From Nocardia seriolae NBRC 15557 (lineage in GTDB: Bacteria > Actinomycetota > Actinomycetes > Mycobacteriales > Mycobacteriaceae), in NCBI RefSeq assembly GCF_007990715.1, contig NZ_BJWY01000061.1:1-41636 (forward strand): a stretch of DNA of 41,636 bases, read 5' to 3'. The notes beneath the pieces are model-generated. The model ran no database searches. It was given only the letters and a program-made list of their open reading frames with translations, and was not told the origin of the DNA. The first letter of the stretch is position 1. Each line of letters starts with the position of its first letter. Made by a program: the position numbers and the translations under genes. Shown here piece after piece: positions 24,623-31,571 of this stretch.

Positions 24623-25843
24623 TCAAGCCGCAGCTGGGACTCCGGTGATGCTCGGGGGCTTGGTGTCGAAGGGCCGGTTGTCGCGCAGCAGGGCCCACAG
24701 CACATCGACCAGGCGCCGGGCCGAGGCTAGGAGTGCTTGGGTATGAATGAGTCTTTCGGTTCGCTTGCGCTGGTAGAACGTTCGCGAGGGCCCCTCGTTC
24801 TTGATCGAGGACAAGGCAGCCATGAAGAACACGCGCCGCAGCCTGCGGTTGTAGCGTTTGGGCCGGTGCAGGTTGCCGCTGATGCGACCGGAGTCGCGCG
24901 GCACCGGTACAAGTCCTGCGTAGGAGGCCAACCGGCCCGGAGTGTGGAATTCGGCCACCGCGTCGCCGCCGGTGCTCACCAGGAATTCGGTGCCCAGGTG
25001 CGGACCCATCCCGGGCAGCAACTCGATGATCGCCGCTTGGGGGTGTTCGCGGAATCGGGCGGTGATCTGCTTGTCGAGATCCTTGATCTCGCGGTCGAGC
25101 TCGAGCAGTTTGACCGCCAGCCGCTTGATCAGTATGGCGGTGGTGGCCTCGCCGGGCACGGCGATGTCCTGAGTTCCGGCTGCGGCTACCGCTGCCGCTG
25201 CCATGGCGTCGATACCTTTGCGCCAGGCCCCATTCTCGGTGAGATGCGCAGTGACACCATCGATTCCGGCGTCCCCAATCTCGGCCGGGGTGCACATCCC
25301 GGCGACCAGGATCAGCGGAGAACGCGCCGAGTAGTCGAACGCGGCCTCCAATGCGGGGAAGATCGCACCCAGCATGGCGCGCAGCTGGTTGACCCCGCGC
25401 ACCCAGTCGCCCATCAGGTCGCTGCGGTAGCTCGACAGCTGGGTCAGCTCAGCCACCAGTTCATCGGGCGCGGTCACCGGTTGCAGATCGCCGCGCATGC
25501 GGGCGGTGTCGGCGATGACGTGGGCGTCCTTGGCGTCGGTCTTACCCTCGCCGCGGAACACCCCGGTCATGGTGGCCACCATGCGGCCGGGCACATACAC
25601 CACCGACTCGCCGGCGGCCAGCAGCACCGTGATCAGCAGTGCGGCAAGCGGACTGGTCAGCTCGATCGCCCACTGCGACTCGATCCCGGTCTTGCGGGCC
25701 CGGTCGATCACCGCTTCGATCGCCCGCTGGTCGTTGGCCAGTTTCCCCGACCAGCACACCTTGCCGTTCTCATCGACCACGCACACGTGATGGCCGATCC
25801 TGCCGACATCGATGCCAATCCAGATCTTTTGACGCAGCGCCAC
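24623..25843 (-). CDS. IS110-family transposase (DEDD recombinase)
   Basis: A 406-residue recombinase. Seen: a RuvC-like N-terminal domain with IWIGIDVGRIGHHV (first Asp at 12), WAIELTSPLAALL (Glu) and GKTDAKDAHVIADTAR (two Asp), matching the DEDD tetrad; a helical coiled region at about 225-265 (KRLAVKLLELDREIKDLDKQ); and the C-terminal Tnp domain with LLPGMGPHLGTEFLVSTGG, GRLASYAGLVPVPRDSG (including the conserved serine region) and RPKRYNRRLRRVFFM. Family knowledge: IS110 recombinases act with a bridge RNA encoded in the left end. GTG 25843 is chosen for its upstream GGAAG; GTG 25861 is in frame. All motifs look intact, so the element may be active. Confidence 0.92.
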   Translation of the reverse strand: MALRQKIWIGIDVGRIGHHVCVVDENGKVCWSGKLANDQRAIEAVIDRARKTGIESQWAIELTSPLAALLITVLLAAGESVVYVPGRMVATMTGVFRGEGKTDAKDAHVIADTARMRGDLQPVTAPDELVAELTQLSSYRSDLMGDWVRGVNQLRAMLGAIFPALEAAFDYSARSPLILVAGMCTPAEIGDAGIDGVTAHLTENGAWRKGIDAMAAAAVAAAGTQDIAVPGEATTAILIKRLAVKLLELDREIKDLDKQITARFREHPQAAIIELLPGMGPHLGTEFLVSTGGDAVAEFHTPGRLASYAGLVPVPRDSGRISGNLHRPKRYNRRLRRVFFMAALSSIKNEGPSRTFYQRKRTERLIHTQALLASARRLVDVLWALLRDNRPFDTKPPSITGVPAAA

Positions 25844-25877
25844 TCTCGCACTTCCGTTCACGCAACCGAAGCCCGTG

Positions 25878-26045
25878 GACAACCCCGCCACCAGGTCCCT
25901 AATCAGCGACGAACCGCATCAGATCTCAATCAGAGGCCGGAGCGTCCAGCACGGCGGGGCAGCCATTCCTGTCGAGCCACAACAAAGGCAAGCAACCATC
26001 AGCTACACCCCACCGCCCTGGGCATCCGGGGCACCAACCCCAGAC
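25878..26045 (-). ncRNA. Predicted IS110 bridge RNA with readable target and donor guides
   Basis: Read on the minus strand in 5'-3' order. A small hairpin GGGG-loop-CCCC (26041-26028) comes first, then the left target guide ATGGTTGCT (25999-25991), a GCC/GGC mini-hairpin, and the right target guide GACAGGA (25973-25967). These are enclosed by a GC-rich stem (GGCGG...AGC against GGCUGCCCCGCC). Next come the left donor guide ATTGAGAT (25930-25923), a GCG/CGC hairpin, and the right donor guide TTAGGGA (25902-25896). Each matches the flank or end expected (9, 7, 8 and 7 nt) with the polarity known for IS621: left guides copy the top strand, right guides are its complement. RNA ends are approximate. 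Confidence 0.8.
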
Positions 26046-26055
26046 ACCTACAAAC

Positions 26056-26070
26056 TTAGGGAGCAACCAT
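26056..26070. other. IS110 left junction: element left end joined to target flank AGCAACCAT
   Basis: TTAGGGA (26056-26062) is the element left end plus core and equals the predicted right donor guide. AGCAACCAT (26062-26070) is the left target half in element orientation, identical to 25991-25999. The target contains the ATG of iolG, and AGGGAG formed at the junction now serves as its Shine-Dalgarno. Confidence 0.75.
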
Positions 26071-27079
26071 GTCCCCGATCACTGTGGGCCTCGCCGGCAC
26101 CGGCCGCATCGGCGCCTCCCACGCCGAGACCTTGAAATCCCTGCCCGGCGTCGGCACCGTGATCGTCACCGACGCCGATGCCGAACGGGCCCGGGCCACC
26201 GCCGACAAACTGGAGGTGGAGTTCGCTCCCGATATCGAGGCGCTGCTGGCCGCCGGCATCGACGGCCTGGTCATCACCACCGCCACCGATTCGCATCCGG
26301 CGCTCATCACCGCCGCCGTGGATCGCGGTATTCCGGTCTTCTGCGAGAAGCCCATCGCCGCCGACATTCTCGGCACGCTGCGGGTGGTCGAGCACGTGCA
26401 GCGCTCGAATGTCGCGGTGCAGATCGGTTTCCAGCGCCGCTTCGACGCCGGTTACCGGGCCGCGCGGGCCGCCATCGCCGCCGGGGATCTGGGCTGGATC
26501 CACACCCTGCGCGCCACCACCCTCGACCCCGCGCCGCCGCCCGCCGAGTACATTCCGCGCTCGGGCGGGCTGTTCCGCGACTGCGGCGTGCACGATTTCG
26601 ACATCATCCGCTGGGTCACCGGCCGTGAGGTGGTCGAGGTGTACGCCACCGGGGCCAATCGCGGCGAGCAGTTCTTCGCCGACTCCGGCGATGTCGACAC
26701 CGCCGCGGTCATCCTGCGCCTGGACGACGGCTGCCTGGGCACCGTCTCGCTCACCCGATACAACGGCGCGGGCTACGACGTGCGCCTGGAAGTGCTGGGC
26801 TCCAACGGCAATGCCATCGTCGGCCTCGACGAGCGGGCCCCGCTGCACTCGGTGGAGCCCGGCTACCCGCCTTCGGCGCTACCCGCCTATCCGGGCTTCA
26901 TGGACCGATTCCATGGCGCCTACACCGAGGAGCTCGCCACCTTCCTCGATGTCGTCACCGGCCGGGTGCCCAATCCCTGCCCTCCCGCCGATGCGCTGGA
27001 GGCCTTCTACATCGCCGAGGCCTGCGAACTGTCCCGCCATCGGGGCACCCCGGTGCGGTTGTCCGATATCCGCCGCTGA
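26069..27079 (+). CDS. iolG: Inositol 2-dehydrogenase-type oxidoreductase (Gfo/Idh/MocA family)
   Basis: A 336-residue NAD-dependent dehydrogenase, probably oxidising myo-inositol to 2-keto-myo-inositol, the entry step of the pathway. Seen: the Rossmann motif GLAGTGRIGASHAETL, TATDSHPALI, the family EKP motif in GIPVFCEKPIAAD, VQIGFQRRFD and the catalytic region GGLFRDCGVHDFDIIRWVTG with the Asp/His pair (about 172 and 176). ATG 26069 has AGGGAG 5 nt upstream. It was once in one unit with the LacI regulator; the IS110 insertion lies directly before the Shine-Dalgarno. Its expression may now depend on weak read-through or an element-derived promoter. scyllo-inositol or another polyol is possible as substrate. 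Confidence 0.88.
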   Translation: MSPITVGLAGTGRIGASHAETLKSLPGVGTVIVTDADAERARATADKLEVEFAPDIEALLAAGIDGLVITTATDSHPALITAAVDRGIPVFCEKPIAADILGTLRVVEHVQRSNVAVQIGFQRRFDAGYRAARAAIAAGDLGWIHTLRATTLDPAPPPAEYIPRSGGLFRDCGVHDFDIIRWVTGREVVEVYATGANRGEQFFADSGDVDTAAVILRLDDGCLGTVSLTRYNGAGYDVRLEVLGSNGNAIVGLDERAPLHSVEPGYPPSALPAYPGFMDRFHGAYTEELATFLDVVTGRVPNPCPPADALEAFYIAEACELSRHRGTPVRLSDIRR

Positions 27080-27087
27080 AACCCGCC

Positions 27088-27129
27088 GGATGCCGCCGCT
27101 GAAACTTCGGCTACCGCCCGGCGGCATCC
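27088..27129 (+). terminator. Hairpin downstream of iolG
   Basis: GGATGCCGCC (27088-27097) and GGCGGCATCC (27120-27129) are a perfect 10-bp inverted repeat with a 22-nt loop, 8 bp after the iolG stop and followed by CTGTTTATCC. It probably ends the plus-strand inositol unit. Confidence 0.65.
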
Positions 27130-27188
27130 CTGTTTATCCTCCGTATGCCCGGTGATCACAGCGGGACCACCGAACGAGAGCTATTGGC

Positions 27189-27998
27189 ATGAACGGGAAT
27201 TCGATACCTCCGGGCTATCATCGCAACGATGAGCTGTGGAACCAGAACACGGAGGTGTTCGAACCGGTTCGCGGCGATTACGGCACCGGATCGAGCCCGC
27301 GCGGAGGCGGCGGCCCGAAAAAGCCGCAGACCAGCAAGTACCTGATCATCGGGCTGAGCGTGACGATTGTCGTCTGTCTGCTCGCCATCGGCGGTCTGCT
27401 GCTGTCGGGCCACGGCTCGTGGAATGCCGCCCCCAATGCCGCGACCGGCACCACCGGGCCCAGGGTCGTTCTCACACCGCCGCCGCACACCAGCGTCACC
27501 ACCACCACGCAATCGGCGGGCTCGGCGACCACGCCCGACGCGACCACGCCCAGACCGTCGCCGACGACCACCACCGCGGTGACCACCACACCCGCCACCA
27601 TCGCGGCCCAGGCCCCGTGCGAGCAGCCCGGCACGACCGCCACCACCTCCGACGGCACGGTCCTCACCTGCGTCATCGCCGGGGACGACACGACGCACTG
27701 GATGCCGGTGTCCAAGCCGACGGCCGGATCCGCCTGCGCCGCCTCCGAATCCGGCACCTTCGCCTACGCCCCGAACGGAACCCAGCTCGTCTGCTCGCGC
27801 CGTGCCGGTTCCACCACCCCCGTATACGTCTGGGACAACCCCGGCACCCTGACCACGGGCATCCACGACCCGGGCCAGGTGTGCAACCTCACGAAGGACG
27901 TCATCGCCCAATCCTCGAGCGGCCGGGCCGTCTACTGCCTGCCGACCAACAACCCCAGCAACGGCCAGTACATCGGAAACTGGAAATACCAGCCCTGA
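27189..27998 (+). CDS. Single-pass membrane protein with Thr/Pro-rich linker and secreted Cys-containing domain
   Basis: A 269-residue protein with no recognised function. Seen: a hydrophilic 48-residue cytoplasmic N-terminus, one membrane helix (YLIIGLSVTIVVCLLAIGGL, about 51-70), a long Thr/Pro/Ala-rich linker (about 85-145, many TTTT/TTP runs, likely extended and possibly glycosylated) and a C-terminal domain with paired cysteines (PCEQPG, LTCVIAG, SACAAS, LVCSRR, QVCNLT, VYCLP) suggestive of disulphides outside the membrane. ATG 27189 has GAGAG upstream. It stands alone between the iolG terminator and the convergent lysE gene. Confidence 0.78.
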   Translation: MNGNSIPPGYHRNDELWNQNTEVFEPVRGDYGTGSSPRGGGGPKKPQTSKYLIIGLSVTIVVCLLAIGGLLLSGHGSWNAAPNAATGTTGPRVVLTPPPHTSVTTTTQSAGSATTPDATTPRPSPTTTTAVTTTPATIAAQAPCEQPGTTATTSDGTVLTCVIAGDDTTHWMPVSKPTAGSACAASESGTFAYAPNGTQLVCSRRAGSTTPVYVWDNPGTLTTGIHDPGQVCNLTKDVIAQSSSGRAVYCLPTNNPSNGQYIGNWKYQP

Positions 27999-28017
27999 CT
28001 CCGGGGCGAATCGCCGG

Positions 28018-28635
28018 TCAGCTCGCCAGCAATCCGACCGCTAGCGCCGTCATGACCAGGGCGATAACCGAATCCAGCACCTTCCACGCCTTGGGTTCGG
28101 CGAAGACCGGGGCGAGCAGGCGCGCGCCGAAACCCAGCGAGATGAACCAGATGAGGCTGCCCGCAATGGCTCCGGCGGTGAGGAACCAGCGGTCGGGGGT
28201 GGCGTAGGTGTTGGCGAAGGAGCCGAGCAGGACGACGGTGTCGAGGTCGGTGTGGGGGTTGAGCCAGGTGACGGCCAGGCAGGTGGCGATGGCCGCGCCC
28301 AGGGCGATGGGCGCGCCGCCGCCCGCGGCGAGACCGGACGCGGAGAAGGCGCGCTTGGCGGCGAGGAAGGCATAGCCGAGCAGGAACGCGGCGCCCGCGT
28401 ACTTGGCGATGGTCATGATCATCGGGGCGGAATCGACGATGGCCCCGAAGCCCGCGACGCCGAGGGTCATCAGGATCACATCGGAGGCGATGCAGACCGC
28501 CACCACCGGCAGGACGTGCTCTCTTCGAATGCCCTGTCTGAGCACGAAGGCGTTCTGGGCGCCGATCGCCACGATGAGGGAGAGTCCGAAACCGAGTCCT
28601 GAGATGGCCGCCAGGGCCGCCGATGATGCGTTCAC
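28018..28635 (-). CDS. lysE: LysE/ArgO-family basic amino acid exporter
   Basis: A 205-residue exporter with about six membrane segments. Seen: the family N-terminal motif SLIVAIGAQNAFVLRQGIRREHV, VVAVCIASDVILMTLGVAGFG, YAGAAFLLGYAFLAAKRAF, ATCLAVTWLNPHTDLDTVVLLG (NPH motif) and WFISLGFGARLLAPVF. Family knowledge: LysE exports lysine and arginine to prevent toxic accumulation, under control of the divergent LysG. Here a LysG-like gene is divergent 72 bp away, matching the Corynebacterium arrangement. GTG 28635 gives the MNASSAAL start. Confidence 0.9.
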   Translation of the reverse strand: MNASSAALAAISGLGFGLSLIVAIGAQNAFVLRQGIRREHVLPVVAVCIASDVILMTLGVAGFGAIVDSAPMIMTIAKYAGAAFLLGYAFLAAKRAFSASGLAAGGGAPIALGAAIATCLAVTWLNPHTDLDTVVLLGSFANTYATPDRWFLTAGAIAGSLIWFISLGFGARLLAPVFAEPKAWKVLDSVIALVMTALAVGLLAS

Positions 28636-28647
28636 CCGCCCAAGTTA

Positions 28648-28659
28648 GGACGAACGTCC
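28648..28659. promoter_or_regulatory. Inverted repeat in the lysE-lysG intergenic region
   Basis: GGACG-AA-CGTCC is a perfect 5-bp inverted repeat 13 bp upstream of the lysE start, within a 72-bp divergent promoter region whose lysG side is AT-rich (TTCTTAAT just before ATG 28708). It is a possible part of the LysG binding site or of the lysE leader. The function is inferred from position only. Confidence 0.35.
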
Positions 28660-28707
28660 AGGACCAGGCCAGCTAAAGATTCTGAGGCACCATTACGATT
28701 TCTTAAT

Positions 28708-29589
28708 ATGGACCTGCAGCTCGACCAACTGCGTGCCCTCGATGCGGTGATCAGCGAGGGCACTTTCGACGCCGCCGCGCGCAAACTCAGCGTGACACCC
28801 TCGGCAATCAGCCAGCGCATCAAGGCGCTCGAGGACGCGGCCGGGCGCATTCTGGTGCAGCGCACCAAACCGGTGCAGCCCACCGAATCGGGTCTGACCG
28901 TGTTGCGGCTGGCCCGCCAGATCCAATTGCTCACCAGCGACACCGCGCGCGAACTCGGCGACGTGCATCAGCCCGCCGACCGGCCGGTGGTGATTCCCAT
29001 TGCCGTCAATGCCGATTCACTGCAGACCTGGGTCATCGACGCGCTCGGCCACGCGGCCGCGGGCGGCGTCTGCCTGGAGCTGCACCGCGAGGACGAGGAG
29101 CACACCACCCGCCTGCTGCGCGACGGCACCGTCATGGCGGCCATCACCTCCACCGCCGCCCCGGTGCAGGGCTGCACCGTGCGCCGCCTGGGCGCGATGC
29201 GCTATCGCCCCATGGCGGCACCGGAATTCGCGCGCACCTGGTTCCCCGACGGCCCGAACGCGAAGTCGTTCACGCACGCGCCGGTGGTGCTCTTCGATCG
29301 CAAGGACGATCTGCAATTCCGGCTCGTGCGCCACTACACCCGCAAGCCGGTGGATCCGCCCCGGCATTACATCCCGTCCTCGGCCGGATTCAATGACGCG
29401 GTGCGGGTCGGTATGGGCTGGGGCATGATCCCGGACATCATGATTCGGCCCGAGGACGGCCTGGTGCCGCTGGACGAGAAGGTATTCGTCGACGTTCCGC
29501 TCTACTGGCAGCAGTGGAAGCTGGACTCACCCGCGTTGAGCCTGGTCGCGGCCGCCATTGCCGAGGGCGCGGCACAGGTCCTGTTGTGA
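28708..29589 (+). CDS. lysG: LysR-family regulator LysG/ArgP
   Basis: A 293-residue activator. Seen: an N-terminal LysR winged helix (LDQLRALDAVISEGTFDAAA, LSVTPSAISQRIKALEDAAG, RTKPVQPTESG) and an effector domain with the ArgP/LysG signature features LELHREDEEHTTRLLRDGTV, ITSTAAPVQGC, FDRKDDLQFRLVR and AVRVGMGWGMIPD. Family knowledge: it senses intracellular basic amino acids and activates divergent lysE. ATG 28708 directly follows an AT-rich promoter-like stretch, with little space for a Shine-Dalgarno, so the message may be nearly leaderless. The pairing with lysE makes the assignment secure. Confidence 0.9.
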   Translation: MDLQLDQLRALDAVISEGTFDAAARKLSVTPSAISQRIKALEDAAGRILVQRTKPVQPTESGLTVLRLARQIQLLTSDTARELGDVHQPADRPVVIPIAVNADSLQTWVIDALGHAAAGGVCLELHREDEEHTTRLLRDGTVMAAITSTAAPVQGCTVRRLGAMRYRPMAAPEFARTWFPDGPNAKSFTHAPVVLFDRKDDLQFRLVRHYTRKPVDPPRHYIPSSAGFNDAVRVGMGWGMIPDIMIRPEDGLVPLDEKVFVDVPLYWQQWKLDSPALSLVAAAIAEGAAQVLL

Positions 29590-29650
29590 TAGCACACAAC
29601 GGGATTCATTGAATGTATCCCCGGGTAATAGATGACGTGAGCGGGGTCTG

Positions 29651-29669
29651 ATGCCATAGTCGATGGCAT
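29651..29669. promoter_or_regulatory. Inverted repeat upstream of mscR
   Basis: ATGCCAT-AGTCG-ATGGCAT is a perfect 7-bp inverted repeat 26 bp before the TTG start of the mycothiol-dependent dehydrogenase. By size and place it could be an operator or a leader hairpin. No regulator gene is adjacent. Confidence 0.45.
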
Positions 29670-29694
29670 TGCGGTCGGCCAGGAAGGAATTTCG

Positions 29695-30780
29695 TTGTCC
29701 CAAATCGTGCGCGGCGTCATCGCACGCTCCAAGAACGCTCCCGTGGAAGTCACCGATATCGTGATCCCGGACCCGGGTCCGGGCGAAGCCGTGGTGCAAG
29801 TGCAGGCCTGCGGGGTCTGCCACACCGATCTGCATTACCGCGAGGGCGGCATCAACGACGAATTCCCGTTCCTGCTCGGGCACGAGGCCGCCGGCATCGT
29901 GGAATCGGTGGGCGAGGGCGTCACCGATGTGGAGCCCGGGGATTTCGTCATCCTCAACTGGCGGGCGGTGTGCGGGTCCTGTCGCGCCTGCCGCAAGGGC
30001 AAGCCCTGGTACTGCTTCTCGACTTTCAATGCCGCGCAGCCGATGACGCTGACCGACGGCACCCCGCTCACCCCGGCCCTGGGCGTCGGCGCGTTCGCCG
30101 AGAAGACCCTGGTCCACGCGGGGCAGTGCACCAAGGTGGATCCGAGCGTCTCCCCCGCGGCCGCGGGCCTGCTGGGCTGCGGCGTGATGGCGGGGCTGGG
30201 CGCGGCCATCAATACCGGCGGGGTGAGCCGCGGTGATTCGGTCGCGGTCATCGGCTGCGGCGGGGTCGGCAATGCCGCCATCGCGGGCGCCAAGCTGGCG
30301 GGTGCGACCACCATCATCGCGGTCGATATCGACGAGCGGAAGCTGGAGTGGGCCACCGGGTTCGGGGCCACGCACACCGTCAATGCCGCGAAAGAGGATG
30401 CGGTGGAACGGGTTCAGGAACTCACCGACAGCTTCGGCGCGGATGTCGTGATCGACGCGGTGGGGCGGCCGGAAACCTGGAAGCAGGCCTTCTACGCGCG
30501 CGATCTGGCGGGCACCGTGGTGCTGGTCGGCGTGCCGACGCCGGATATGAAGCTGGAGATGCCGCTCCTCGACTTCTTCTCGCGCGGTGGCTCTTTGAAG
30601 TCCTCCTGGTACGGCGACTGCCTGCCCTCGCGGGACTTCCCGTATCTGATCGAGCTCTACAAGCAGGGCCGCCTGGATCTGGACAGCTTCGTGTCCGAGA
30701 CCATCGCGCTGGGCGAGGTCGAGGCCGCCTTCACCAAGATGCATCACGGCGACGTGCTGCGATCGGTGGTGGTGTTCTGA
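29695..30780 (+). CDS. mscR: S-(hydroxymethyl)mycothiol dehydrogenase (mycothiol-dependent formaldehyde dehydrogenase)
   Basis: A 361-residue zinc alcohol dehydrogenase that oxidises the formaldehyde-mycothiol adduct and reduces S-nitrosomycothiol. Seen: catalytic zinc ligands in QACGVCHTDLHY and LLGHEAAGIVE, structural zinc cysteines CGSCRACRKGKPWYC, nucleotide fold VIGCGGVGNAAIAGAKLAG with VDIDERKLEWA, and SLKSSWYGDCLPSRDFP at the end, the pattern of the MscR/AdhE2 group. TTG 29695 is supported by AGGAAGGAA about 5 nt upstream. Its stop overlaps the start of a hydrolase gene by one base (TGATG), an arrangement conserved in mycobacteria, indicating a formaldehyde detoxification operon and an organism that makes mycothiol. 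Confidence 0.94.
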   Translation: MSQIVRGVIARSKNAPVEVTDIVIPDPGPGEAVVQVQACGVCHTDLHYREGGINDEFPFLLGHEAAGIVESVGEGVTDVEPGDFVILNWRAVCGSCRACRKGKPWYCFSTFNAAQPMTLTDGTPLTPALGVGAFAEKTLVHAGQCTKVDPSVSPAAAGLLGCGVMAGLGAAINTGGVSRGDSVAVIGCGGVGNAAIAGAKLAGATTIIAVDIDERKLEWATGFGATHTVNAAKEDAVERVQELTDSFGADVVIDAVGRPETWKQAFYARDLAGTVVLVGVPTPDMKLEMPLLDFFSRGGSLKSSWYGDCLPSRDFPYLIELYKQGRLDLDSFVSETIALGEVEAAFTKMHHGDVLRSVVVF

Positions 30781-31406
30781 TGGCGCACATCGACCACACC
30801 GTCACCGTCGGCACCTTCAGCCTCGACAACGAGACCTTCGACGTCGACAACAATGTCTGGGTGGTGGGCGACGATCTGGAGTGCGTCGTCATCGACGCCC
30901 CGCACAATGTCGAGGCCATCCTCGATGTCATCGGCACCCGCAAGGTGCAGGCCATCCTGGTCACCCACGCGCACGACGACCACGTCCGGGTCGCGCCCGA
31001 ATTGTCCAGGGCCACCGGCGCTCCCGTGCTCATGCACCCGGAGGACATGGTGCTGTGGCGGCACACGCATCCGGAGACCGCCCCGGACGGTGAGCTCTCG
31101 GACAAGCAGGTGATCTCGGTCGGCGGGACCGAGCTGCACGTGCTGCACACGCCGGGCCACGCGCCGGGCGCGGTCTGCTTCTACTCCCCCGATCTGGGCG
31201 CGGTGTTCACCGGCGACACGCTCTTCCACGGCGGGCCCGGGGCGACCGGTCGGTCCTACTCGGATTTCGGCACCATCGTGGAGTCGATCGCCGACCGGCT
31301 GCTCACCCTGCCGCCGGACACCCTGGTCCACACCGGCCACGGCGAATCCACCACCATCGGCGCGGAATCCGAGCAGCTCGACGAGTGGCGCAAGCGCGTC
31401 GAGTGA
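30780..31406 (+). CDS. MBL-fold metallohydrolase coupled to mscR
   Basis: A 208-residue metallo-beta-lactamase-fold hydrolase of the glyoxalase-II-like type. Seen: the metal-binding THAHDDHVRVAP (HxHxDH), HTPGHAPGAVCFY, FTGDTLFHGGPGATG and HTGHGESTTIG. Family knowledge: the homologue next to mycothiol-dependent dehydrogenase is thought to hydrolyse the S-formylmycothiol product, releasing formate and mycothiol; this is inference from the pair. ATG 30780 overlaps the mscR stop by one nucleotide, so translation is coupled. A strong hairpin 13 bp after its stop ends the operon. Confidence 0.9.
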   Translation: MAHIDHTVTVGTFSLDNETFDVDNNVWVVGDDLECVVIDAPHNVEAILDVIGTRKVQAILVTHAHDDHVRVAPELSRATGAPVLMHPEDMVLWRHTHPETAPDGELSDKQVISVGGTELHVLHTPGHAPGAVCFYSPDLGAVFTGDTLFHGGPGATGRSYSDFGTIVESIADRLLTLPPDTLVHTGHGESTTIGAESEQLDEWRKRVE

Positions 31407-31418
31407 GGTACCGACGGT

Positions 31419-31451
31419 GGTCCGGTCCGGGGGCACGCCCCGGACCGGACC
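31419..31451 (+). terminator. Strong hairpin after the mscR-hydrolase operon
   Basis: GGTCCGGTCCGGGG (31419-31432) and CCCCGGACCGGACC (31438-31451) form a perfect 14-bp stem with a 5-nt loop, without a U-run. It lies 13 bp past the hydrolase stop. This is the clearest intrinsic-terminator-like hairpin in the window. Confidence 0.8.
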
Positions 31452-31571
31452 GCTGTCAAAATCCCTAACCAGCCCCCAAAGACGGCGCGTCAGAGCCAGA
31501 CACGCCGGGTTCGTCGGTTTTGCACCTTCATGCCGAGGATTTTCCCAGCGCCCGCGCGCCTAAAGTTGTTC

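Larger units (their letters stand above)
24607..26061 (-). mobile_element. IS110-family insertion sequence between the LacI regulator and iolG
   Basis: An element of about 1455 bp carrying one DEDD transposase and a non-coding left end of roughly 200 bp upstream of it. There are no terminal inverted repeats and no conventional target duplication, as expected for IS110. Boundaries were placed by comparing both junctions. GACAGG before 24607 and AGCAACCATG after 26061 join to TGACAGGAGCAACCATG, a natural lacI stop, Shine-Dalgarno and iolG start. The shared GGA at 24605-24607 and 26060-26062 leaves the exact dinucleotide core (GG or GA) ambiguous by one base. The left end contains four segments matching both flanks and both ends (see bridge RNA entry). 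The insertion keeps a Shine-Dalgarno (AGGGAG) in front of iolG. Confidence 0.88.

Noticed and set aside
24607..26061. CT dinucleotides at 24610-24611 and 26055-26056 as the IS110 core, by analogy with IS621
   Set aside because: That placement does not restore a sensible lacI-iolG junction and disagrees with where the guide matches end. GG/GA at 24605-24607 and 26060-26062 explains the flanks, both ends and all four guides.
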